NCBI GenBank assembly: GCA_900548735.1
Contig: URMC01000058.1
Location: forward strand, 1-11,487
DNA length: 11,487 nt
Direction: 5' to 3'
Origin: an uncultured Eubacteriales bacterium
GTDB taxonomy: Bacteria > Bacillota > Clostridia > Oscillospirales > CAG-272
Made by a program: the position numbers and the translations under genes. The notes under the pieces are model-generated. The model was given only the letters and a program-made list of their open reading frames with translations. It ran no database searches and was not told the DNA's origin. Shown here one piece after another: positions 1-5,562 of this stretch; the stretch's first letter is position 1, and every line of letters starts with the position of its first letter.

Positions 1-187
1 CCCCCTGCGTCCCCCCGCGAAAACCTTTGAAAAAGGATTGCACGCGCCGCACCGAAAGGCGAAATTCCATCGCGGGCTGCCAATACAACAGGCAAGCGTG
101 CACCCCCGCGGGTTCGCACAACCCCCGTAGGGTGGCGGCGGTTGTCTGTGGTAAGAGGTCACCCGCAATGTTCGCACAAGCCAAAGG

Positions 188-330
188 CCCCCTTGTGTAA
201 AGGGGGCTGGCGCGGGAGCGCCTGAGGGATTGTAAAAGTGTGGAGTTTGCAGAAAAGAAAAAGAAGATAGTTTGTGTCAGGTACAACCCCTCCGCCTCGT
301 TTCACTCGGCACCTCCCCTTACACAGGGCA
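188..330. repeat. MITE-like imperfect inverted repeat
   Basis: The left arm (about 188-234) reads CCTTGTGTAAAGGGGGCTGG and then GCCTGAGGGATTGTA. The reverse complement of the right arm (about 282-330) reads CCTGTGTAAGGGGAGGTGCC and then GGCGGAGGGGTTGTA. The two ends can therefore pair over about 45 bases with mismatches, around an A-rich centre (241-275). There is no transposase frame inside. Size and structure fit a small non-autonomous palindromic element; that identity is an inference from structure. Confidence 0.5.
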
Positions 331-377
331 GGCTCATAAGTGCGCTACCGGTTAGCGGGATAAAAGCCCTTGCCAGC

Positions 378-396
378 GGGAGGGGAAACCCCTCCC
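378..396. repeat. Perfect 8-bp GC stem-loop
   Basis: GGGAGGGG (378-385), loop AAA, CCCCTCCC (389-396) form a perfect stem. No T-tract follows, so it is not a clear intrinsic terminator. It lies in the repeat-rich region upstream of the kinase and is most likely part of an intergenic repeat. Confidence 0.45.
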
Positions 397-538
397 CTAC
401 GGAAATTTGTTTTTGCCGGAACAGCGGGCGACCAATGGTCTCCCGAAAGGCTCCCTCCGGGAGGGGGGCTGACCCCACCCCGCAAAAACGCTGAATGTTT
501 TCTTCACAATGTCCGTACCTCCCGGCGGCGATTGCCGG

Positions 539-575
539 AAAGTTTTGAAAGGAATCAGGGGGAAACTTTTCCCAA
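539..575 (+). repeat. Degenerate copy of the 3.5-kb terminator-like repeat
   Basis: The stretch reads AAAGTTTTGAAAGGAATCAG followed by GGGGAAACTTTTCCC. It follows the same plan as 3517-3564 and 3670-3717, where AAAGTTTTTGCGGGATTTAA is followed by a G5-C-T5 / A5-G-C5 hairpin. The hairpin here is shorter (GGGAAA/TTTCCC at 560-573). It ends 25 bases before the kinase start codon, where a promoter or ribosome binding site would be expected. Confidence 0.4.
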
Positions 576-598
576 AAACATCCTCCTGTGAAAAAACA

Positions 599-2071
599 AT
601 GAAATATTTACTCGGTATCGATTTCGGCGGCGGCTCCTCCAAGGTAACGCTGTTGGATACGCGCGGCAACATCGCGGCACAGCACGCGGTGGAGTACCCC
701 ACCGCACACCCCGCCCCGGGCGCCTGCGAACAATCCACCACCGACTGGCTGTCCGCGCTTTGCGAAAACACCCGCGCGGTGCTGGGCGCGGGCTTTTCCG
801 CCTCGGACATCCTCGCGGTGGCGATTGACTCCGCCACGCACACGGCGGTCCTGTGCGACGGGGAAATGACCCCCTTGCGCCCCGCCATTCACTGGACGGA
901 CTCGCGCGCACAGGCAGAGGCGCGGGAACTGCGCGAGGCGGCAGGGGAGCGCATTTTCGCCCTCACCTGCCACAAGCCCGACACCATCTGGACGCTCCCG
1001 CAACTCCTGTGGCTCAGCCGCCGGGAGCCGGAGACGATGCGCGCGTTGCGTCACCTCTTTTTTGAAAAAGATTACATCCGCTATTTTCTCACCGGCGTGT
1101 GGTGTACCGACTATATTGAAGCCGAAGGCAGTATGCTTTTTGACGTTACCCGCGGGGCGTGGAGCGCGGAACTTGCCGCCCTTTGCGGCGTGCCGCTTGC
1201 CGCCCTGCCGCCCGTGGTTGCCCCCACCGACATCGTAGGCGCGGTGACCCCGGGGGCGGCGGCAAAAACCGGGCTGCTTGCGGGCACCCCGGTGGTCTGC
1301 GGCACCACCGACACGGCGATGGAACTGTTTGCCGCGGGCGCCGTGGGGCTTGGCGATACCACGGTCAAACTTGCCACGGCGGGGCGCATCTGCGTGATTA
1401 CCGACCGCGCGTACCCCCACCGGGATCTGGTCAATTATTCTCATATCGTAAAAGGGCTGTGGTACCCCGGCACCGCCACCAAGGCGGCGGCATCGTCTCT
1501 TCGCTGGTACCGCGACACGTTCGGCGGTAATTACCGGGAACTGGACGCCGCCGCGGCAGGGGTTCCCATCGGTGCCGGGGGGCTTTTGTATCACCCTTAC
1601 ATCAACGGAGAGCTGACCCCCTTTGCTGACCCCGCGCTCTGCGGCAGTTTTACGGGCATCCGCTCCACGCACACAAAGGCGCATTTTACCCGCGCGGTGC
1701 TGGAGGGGGTGGCGCTCTCGCTCCTGCACTCGAAACAAACGCTTGCCGGAATCGGCGTGCCGGCTGGGCATGGCGCAGTGCTCATCGGCGGCGGGGCAAA
1801 AAGCCCGCTGTGGCAGAAAATCACGGCGGACTGCCTTGGGATGACCCTGCGGCTGACCGAAAGCAGTGACTCCTCGCTTGGCTCCGCCATGCTGGCGGGC
1901 GTTGCCGCGGGCGTGTTTGAAAATCCTGCCGCGGCGGCGAAACGCTGTGTGCACGAGACCGGCACGGTCACGCCCGACGCGGAAAACACCGCCGCATACG
2001 CGAAGATTTTTGCGCGCTATGTGCGCATTGCCGAAGCGCTGGCGCCCATTTACCGCGAGGAAACGCCATGA
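599..2071 (+). CDS. FGGY-family carbohydrate kinase (xylulokinase/YgcE-like)
   Basis: Cytoplasmic ATP-dependent sugar kinase of 490 residues, the usual length for xylulokinase-type FGGY enzymes. The N-terminal phosphate-binding motif is LGIDFGGGSSK (residues 5-15). A substrate-side W-T-D-S-R motif sits at 99-103. The presumed catalytic base is D238 in CGTTDTA, close to D233 of E. coli XylB. The C-terminal ATP-site signature GGGAKSPLW starts at 397. The start at 599 is chosen because the family begins with MKYLLGID; an upstream in-frame ATG at 509 would add 30 residues encoded by repeat sequence. No Shine-Dalgarno is visible before 599, which is unusual for this window. The last 4 bases overlap the next gene (ATGA), so the two are probably translationally coupled. 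The substrate cannot be named: the ETF neighbour recalls E. coli ygcE, but ribulose, xylulose or another ketose or polyol are all possible. Confidence 0.9.
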   Translation: MKYLLGIDFGGGSSKVTLLDTRGNIAAQHAVEYPTAHPAPGACEQSTTDWLSALCENTRAVLGAGFSASDILAVAIDSATHTAVLCDGEMTPLRPAIHWTDSRAQAEARELREAAGERIFALTCHKPDTIWTLPQLLWLSRREPETMRALRHLFFEKDYIRYFLTGVWCTDYIEAEGSMLFDVTRGAWSAELAALCGVPLAALPPVVAPTDIVGAVTPGAAAKTGLLAGTPVVCGTTDTAMELFAAGAVGLGDTTVKLATAGRICVITDRAYPHRDLVNYSHIVKGLWYPGTATKAAASSLRWYRDTFGGNYRELDAAAAGVPIGAGGLLYHPYINGELTPFADPALCGSFTGIRSTHTKAHFTRAVLEGVALSLLHSKQTLAGIGVPAGHGAVLIGGGAKSPLWQKITADCLGMTLRLTESSDSSLGSAMLAGVAAGVFENPAAAAKRCVHETGTVTPDAENTAAYAKIFARYVRIAEALAPIYREETP

Positions 2072-3444
2072 AGATTGTGGTTTGCGTGCGCCCCGGGGCG
2101 GACGGGGAGATCGGCCCTTTTGACGCGGCGGCGCTGGAATGTGCCCTGCGCGTGCCGGGGGCAGAGGCAGAACTGCTTTCCATGGCTCCCCCGAAAGGGG
2201 CGGAAGTGCTGTTGCGCCTGACGCGCCTTGGGGCAAAACACGCGTATCTGCTCTCCGACCCTGCTTTTGCGGGGTCCGACACGCTTGCCACCTCCTATGT
2301 ACTCTCGCTGGCGCTGAAGCGGCTGAAACCGGACCTGGTGCTTTGCGGCAGAAAAACGCTGGAGGGGGACACGGGGCAGGTCGGCGCGGAGCTTGCCGAA
2401 CGTTGCGGGTTCTCCCTTGCCGCCGAGGTGTTGGAAATCCTCGGAGAGGATGGCGGCGGCGTGCGCGTGCGCACGAGAGAAAATGACGAAAAACGCGTCA
2501 CGTATCCCGCCCTTTTGTGTATGGAGCGGGTGGCGACACTCCGCTTTCCCGGTATTTTTTCCAAACCGGGGGACGTGACGGTGTGGAACGCCGCCGACCT
2601 CGGCGCGGACGTTGCACGCTGCGGAAACGCCGGCTCCCCCACGCGGGTGTTGTATGCAAGAGAGAACGCGCGCGACCGCCGCAAATGCACGTGGATCTCC
2701 CCGGCGGAACTGGACGGGGTCATCCGTACGGCGCTGAAAAAAAAGCGCGCCGCGCCCGCGGTGGAGCGGGCGGGCGAGCTGCCCGGGATTTATTGTGTGG
2801 GGGAGCGGGCACGCGCCGCGGCGGGTGCCGTCAGCGGGTGCGTACAGGTGTTGGAGCCGGAGCCCGCCGCGGCGCTGGCGGAAAAAATCCGCGAAAGGAA
2901 CCCCACCGCCGTGTTTTTTGACACCGCGCCGGAAAGCAGGGAGCTGGCGGCGCGGCTGGCGGTGCTGTTGGAAACAGGACTTTGCGCCGACTGCACGGCG
3001 CTGGAAGTGCAGGAGGGGGAGCTTTTGATGGTGCGCCCCGCGTTTGCGGGGGATAGGATTGCGGGCATTGTCTGCCGCACGCGCCCCGCGCTGGCGACTT
3101 TGCGTGCAGAGGATACAACGGCGGGGGAGTTGATTTTTACGCTTGGTATGGGCGCAAAGCCTTACCGGGAGCGGCTGACCCGGCTGGCGGAGCGGTACGG
3201 CGCGGAGCTTGGCGCCACGCGCGCCGCCGTGGACGACGGTTGGATGCCGTACCCCGCGCAAATCGGGCTGACCGGCAGGAGCGTTGCCCCTGCGGTTTAT
3301 GTGGCGTTTGGCGTTTCGGGCGCGGTGCACCACATCGCGGGGATGAAAAGTGCCGGCACGGTGATTGCCGTCAACCGCGACAAATCCGCCCCGATTTTCG
3401 ATTATGCCGATTACGGCATTGCGGCAGATCTGGAAACGCTGTAA
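2068..3444 (+). CDS. Fused electron transfer flavoprotein, beta-alpha (EtfB-EtfA)
   Basis: One 458-residue chain carries both ETF subunits. The beta half (about 1-215) has MKIVVCV at the start, SDPAFAGSDTLATSY near 70-85 and the nucleotide-binding signature CGRKTLEGDTGQVG at 93-106. The alpha half (about 238-458) has ETGLCADCTALEV and then RPAFAGDRIAGIVC. It ends with the C-terminal FAD domain: TRAAVDDGW around R385, QIGLTGR at 398-404, GVSGAVHH at 415-422, IAVNRD and APIFDYADYGI. ETFs pass electrons between flavin dehydrogenases and quinone, ferredoxin or NAD. Separate subunits total roughly 560-600 residues, so this fusion is trimmed: about 25 residues are missing near the beta N-terminus, about 45 in the alpha N-terminal domain, and the usual alpha C-terminal tail is absent. 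The ribosome site GAGG at 2057-2060 lies inside the kinase gene, 7 bases before ATG. No dehydrogenase partner is in the window. Bifurcating ability cannot be judged from sequence alone. Confidence 0.92.
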   Translation: MKIVVCVRPGADGEIGPFDAAALECALRVPGAEAELLSMAPPKGAEVLLRLTRLGAKHAYLLSDPAFAGSDTLATSYVLSLALKRLKPDLVLCGRKTLEGDTGQVGAELAERCGFSLAAEVLEILGEDGGGVRVRTRENDEKRVTYPALLCMERVATLRFPGIFSKPGDVTVWNAADLGADVARCGNAGSPTRVLYARENARDRRKCTWISPAELDGVIRTALKKKRAAPAVERAGELPGIYCVGERARAAAGAVSGCVQVLEPEPAAALAEKIRERNPTAVFFDTAPESRELAARLAVLLETGLCADCTALEVQEGELLMVRPAFAGDRIAGIVCRTRPALATLRAEDTTAGELIFTLGMGAKPYRERLTRLAERYGAELGATRAAVDDGWMPYPAQIGLTGRSVAPAVYVAFGVSGAVHHIAGMKSAGTVIAVNRDKSAPIFDYADYGIAADLETL

Positions 3445-3478
3445 TCGCGGTTGCCTGCGGCGGGGCTTTCAGAGTCAG

Positions 3479-3496
3479 TTGGGCGCACACGCCCAA
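3479..3496. repeat. Small stem-loop heading repeat unit 1
   Basis: TTGGGCG-CACA-CGCCCAA is a perfect 7-bp stem. The corresponding place in the next unit (3633-3650) reads TTGGGT-ACGCAC-ACCCAA, a perfect 6-bp stem in which both arms have changed together. This suggests that the structure, not only the sequence, has been kept. Confidence 0.5.
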
Positions 3497-3516
3497 TGCT
3501 TGGCGCCAGCTGCCCA

Positions 3517-3641
3517 AAAGTTTTTGCGGGATTTAAAGGGGGCTTTTTCAAAAAGCCCCCTTTTCGCGCGCCTGCGGCGGGGGCACCTGCGGACACCGTC
3601 TTCGACGGGGGCTGGTCGGCTGACGCGGTGCTTTGGGTACG
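3517..3641. repeat. Tandem repeat, copy 1
   Basis: This 125-bp block recurs 153 bp later at 3670-3794 with only two differences (G3566 versus A3719, C3571 versus T3724). It contains, in order, AAAGTTTTTGCGGGATTTAA, a G5-C-T5/A5-G-C5 hairpin, CTGCGGCGGGGGCACC, a 23-base module at 3586-3608 (CCTGCGGACACCGTC... with a CCGTC/GACGG mini-stem), and CTGACGCGGTGCTTTGGGTA. The weaker-matching flank at 3479-3516 also resembles 3633-3669. Confidence 0.85.
3535..3564. terminator. Intrinsic terminator-like hairpin, copy 1
   Basis: AAA-GGGGG-C-TTTTT, a central C, then AAAAA-G-CCCCC-TTT form a perfect 14-bp inverted repeat followed by one more T (T3561-3564). It lies about 90 bases past the ETF stop codon and would terminate the kinase/ETF transcript. 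On the minus strand the stem is followed by TTTAAAT, so it may also serve the DUF1846 transcript. Confidence 0.65.
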
Positions 3642-3669
3642 CACACCCAATGTACGGCGTCAGCGCCGG

Positions 3670-3794
3670 AAAGTTTTTGCGGGATTTAAAGGGGGCTTTT
3701 TCAAAAAGCCCCCTTTTCACGCGTCTGCGGCGGGGGCACCTGCGGACACCGTCTTCGACGGGGGCTGGTCGGCTGACGCGGTGCTTTGGGTACG
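3670..3794. repeat. Tandem repeat, copy 2
   Basis: This is the second copy of the 153-bp unit, matching 3517-3641 at 123 of 125 positions. Past 3794 the sequence diverges (ATTCCGGGAAC instead of the CACACCCAA that follows copy 1), so the duplication ends there. The high identity points to recent duplication or gene conversion. Confidence 0.85.
3688..3717. terminator. Intrinsic terminator-like hairpin, copy 2
   Basis: The sequence is identical to 3535-3564 within the duplicated unit: a perfect 14-bp stem with T-tracts on both outer sides. It is the first hairpin met by transcription from the DUF1846 gene, about 150 bases past its stop codon, and can act in both directions. Confidence 0.65.
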
Positions 3795-3842
3795 ATTCCG
3801 GGAACTTGTTTCCTCCAAAAATCCTAATTCCGTTTACGGTCC

Positions 3843-3855
3843 GCACGAATGATGC
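3843..3855 (-). repeat. 13-base motif just after the DUF1846 stop codon
   Basis: Read on the minus strand, the stop TAA is followed by AGGGCGG and then GCATCATTCGTGC. The same 13 bases follow the nadE stop codon on the plus strand at 7492-7504, also after a GGGC. The motif contains a small GCA/TGC stem and looks like the border of a 3-prime-flank repeat. Confidence 0.5.
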
Positions 3856-3862
3856 CCGCCCT

Positions 3863-5347
3863 TTATTTGTGAAAGAGTTTTTTAGTCTGATACTTCGGCT
3901 CACAGGTCATCTGCACGCCCAGTTTTTTGAGCACGCTTTCGTCTACCTGCGCCAGAATCACGGTGGAGTGCGCCTCGCAATGGCGCAGTTTGTCCAGTTC
4001 GTTCAGCGCGTGGCGCGCCACGTCGCTGGTCACGGCGCTGATGGCAAGCGCAATCAGCACTTCGTCCAGGTGCAATCTCGGGTTGTGGTTGCCGAGGCGT
4101 TCCACTTTCAGTGCCGACACCGGCGCCAGAATTTCGGGCGAGATGAGATCCTGCGTTTTGTCAATCCCCGCCAGCGCCTTGAGCGCGTTGAGCACCGCGG
4201 CGGAAACCGCGCCCAACAGTTTGGAGGTTTTGCCCGTGACCACGCGCCCGTCCGTCAGCTCAATCGCCACGGCGGGTCCATCTGTCTCCTCGGCGCGCGC
4301 AATCGCTTTTGCCACCACCGGGCGGTCGTTGCAGTCAATCCCTGCGGACTGCATCAGCAGTTTGATTTTCTCGGCTTCACTGCCGTCGCTCTCGCCTTTG
4401 CGGGCGGCACAAAGCGCCTTGTAGTAGCGGCGCACAATCTCGTCGTTTGCCGCCTCACGCACTGCGGCGTCGTCCACAATGCAAAAGCCCGCCATGTTCA
4501 CGCCCATGTCCGTGGGCGACTTGTAGGGGCAGGAGCCGTAAATCGACTCAAACATCGCCTTGACCACCGGGAAAATCTCCACGTCCCGGTTGTAGTTGAC
4601 GGCGGTTTTGCCGTATGCCTCCAAGTGGAACGGGTCAATCATATTCACATCGCAAAGGTCGGCGGTCGCCGCCTCGTATGCGATATTGACCGGATGCTTG
4701 AGCGGAATGCTCCAGATCGGGAAAGTTTCAAATTTCGCATAGCCGGAGCGGATACCGCGCTTGTTGTCATGATACAGCTGGGAAAGGCAGGTCGCCATTT
4801 TTCCGGAGCCGGGCCCCGGCGCCGTCACCACCACCAGCGGGCGGGTGGTCTCGATATATTCGTTTTTGCCGTAGCCCTCGTCGCTCACGATTTTTGCCAC
4901 GTCCATCGGGTACCCGGCAATCGGGTAATGGCGGAACACCCGGATACCGAGCGACTCCAGGTGCTTCTGAAACGCCACGGCGGCGCTCTGCCCCGTGAAG
5001 CGGGTCAGCACCACGCTGCCCACATACAGCCCGAAGCCACGGAATGCGTCAATCAGGCGCAGCACATCCTGGTCATAGGTAATGCCGAGGTCGCCCCGCA
5101 CCTTGTTTTTCTCAATATCCGCGGCATTGATGGCGATTACCACTTCCGCCTCTGCCGCCAGCTGTACCAGCATGCGGATTTTGCTGTCCGGGGCGAAGCC
5201 GGGCAGCACGCGCGCGGCGTGAAAATCGTCAAACAGCTTGCCGCCGAACTCCAGGTACAGCTTGCCGCCGAACTGGGCAATGCGCTCTTTGATATGCTCG
5301 GACTGGGTGCGGATATATTTGTCGTTGTCAAAGCCGATCTTAAACAT
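3863..5347 (-). CDS. DUF1846 family protein with P-loop-like motif
   Basis: A 494-residue cytoplasmic protein that fits the DUF1846 family (about 490-510 residues) along its whole length. Recognisable family stretches are the N-terminal FKIGFDNDKYI (2-12), then FGGKLYLEFGGKLFDDFHA, VLPGFAPDSKIRML and NKVRGDLGITYDQDVLRLID. A Walker-A-like GPGSGKM follows, with K183. The chain closes with HNPRLHLDEVLIALAISAV and CEPKYQTKKLFHK. The start at 5347 is preferred over the in-frame upstream ATG because the family begins at M-x-IGFDN and a GGAGGAG ribosome site lies just before it (spacing short, about 4). The biochemical role of the family is not established to my knowledge; a nucleotide-binding function is an inference from the glycine-rich loop. 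It has its own promoter, divergent from nadE, and its transcript ends in the tandem terminator repeats. Confidence 0.93.
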   Translation of the reverse strand: MFKIGFDNDKYIRTQSEHIKERIAQFGGKLYLEFGGKLFDDFHAARVLPGFAPDSKIRMLVQLAAEAEVVIAINAADIEKNKVRGDLGITYDQDVLRLIDAFRGFGLYVGSVVLTRFTGQSAAVAFQKHLESLGIRVFRHYPIAGYPMDVAKIVSDEGYGKNEYIETTRPLVVVTAPGPGSGKMATCLSQLYHDNKRGIRSGYAKFETFPIWSIPLKHPVNIAYEAATADLCDVNMIDPFHLEAYGKTAVNYNRDVEIFPVVKAMFESIYGSCPYKSPTDMGVNMAGFCIVDDAAVREAANDEIVRRYYKALCAARKGESDGSEAEKIKLLMQSAGIDCNDRPVVAKAIARAEETDGPAVAIELTDGRVVTGKTSKLLGAVSAAVLNALKALAGIDKTQDLISPEILAPVSALKVERLGNHNPRLHLDEVLIALAISAVTSDVARHALNELDKLRHCEAHSTVILAQVDESVLKKLGVQMTCEPKYQTKKLFHK

Positions 5348-5383
5348 AACTCCTCCGTGATGTGCAATTTCAATACGGATAAC

Positions 5384-5412
5384 AGTATAACACAAACCCG
5401 GCGGCGCGGCAA
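5384..5412 (-). promoter_or_regulatory. Promoter of the DUF1846 gene
   Basis: Read on the minus strand, TTGCCG (5412-5407) and TATACT (5389-5384) are separated by exactly 17 bases. This predicts a start near 5377 and a leader of about 30 bases ending in GGAGGAG before the ATG. It fits a housekeeping sigma-A promoter. Confidence 0.75.
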
Positions 5413-5431
5413 GATGTTTTTTTCATTTTCG

Positions 5432-5465
5432 ACAAAATGCCCGCGCTTTTGTAACCTTTCACAAA
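5432..5465. promoter_or_regulatory. Possible operator between the divergent promoters
   Basis: ACAAAA (5432-5437) and TTTTGT (5447-5452) form an inverted repeat. The second arm overlaps TTTGT-AACCTTTC-ACAAA (5448-5465). The string GTAACC-TTTCACAAA (5451-5465) resembles GTGACC-AAA-TTTCACAAA upstream of the lipoprotein gene at 10481-10498. It lies between the -35 boxes of the DUF1846 and nadE promoters. No regulator can be named. Confidence 0.3.
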
Positions 5466-5485
5466 CGCACATTTTTTCCTTTTTC

Positions 5486-5514
5486 TTGCATTTCTCCCCG
5501 GAATGTGGTACACT
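5486..5514 (+). promoter_or_regulatory. Promoter of nadE
   Basis: TTGCAT (5486-5491) and TACACT (5509-5514) are separated by 17 bases, with a TGTGG stretch before the -10 box. The predicted start is near 5521, giving a leader of about 42 bases. The leader carries AAAGGAAG and GGAGAAG before the ATG at 5563. Confidence 0.7.
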
Positions 5515-5562
5515 ATAAAAAAGAACGATTTTCATCCCGACAAAGGAAGAAACGGAGAAGTT

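Larger units (their letters stand above)
1..598. other. Gene-free, repeat-rich intergenic region
   Basis: No reading frame here looks like a real protein. The open frames are short, arginine/proline-rich and overlap palindromic sequence. The stretch holds the inverted repeat at 188-330, a small stem-loop at 343-357 (CGCTA/TAGCG), a perfect 8-bp GC stem at 378-396, an imperfect 9-bp stem at 425-445, a 6-bp stem at 453-465, and a degenerate copy of a terminator-like repeat at 539-575. No convincing promoter for the kinase at 599 was found. The first 180 bases are GC-rich and look like further intergenic repeat. A minus-strand frame from an ATG near position 85 stays open to the left edge but has no ribosome binding site. 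Confidence 0.7.
3445..3862. other. Convergent intergenic region made of tandem repeats
   Basis: This 418-bp gap between the ETF gene (plus) and the DUF1846 gene (minus) holds no credible gene. It is filled by two copies of a 153-bp unit carrying terminator-like hairpins, plus flanking modules. One is GGCTTTCAGAGTCAGTTGGG at 3464-3483. Another is a 13-base motif next to the DUF1846 stop codon. Open frames of 130-140 codons exist on both strands, but their translations are internally duplicated and R/P-rich because they read through the repeat. Confidence 0.75.

Noticed and set aside
2..127. Open frames touching the left edge on both strands
   Set aside because: They are short, Pro/Arg-rich, with no ribosome site or recognisable domain; they probably lie in intergenic repeat.
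509..598. Longer kinase start adding 30 residues
   Set aside because: The added residues are encoded by repeat sequence, the family begins at MKYLLGID, and no ribosome site precedes the ATG at 509.
608..2236. 542-codon minus-strand frame opposite the kinase, and a 427-codon one opposite the ETF (2050-3333)
   Set aside because: Both are antisense shadows of clearly conserved proteins, are R/G/A-rich and show no family motif.
3517..3794. CRISPR-like array
   Set aside because: There are only two copies, the unit is 125 bp with almost identical content, there are no short repeats with unique spacers, and no cas genes are nearby.
3475..3903. 142-codon minus-strand and 133-codon plus-strand frames in the repeat region
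   Set aside because: Their translations repeat the same 40-50 residues twice because they read the 153-bp duplication; this is non-coding repeat sequence.
3365..5518. 717-codon open frame on the plus strand opposite DUF1846
   Set aside because: It is antisense to a full-length conserved protein. Its translation is His/Arg/Val-rich low-complexity, typical of the complementary frame of GC-rich genes, and it has no ribosome site.
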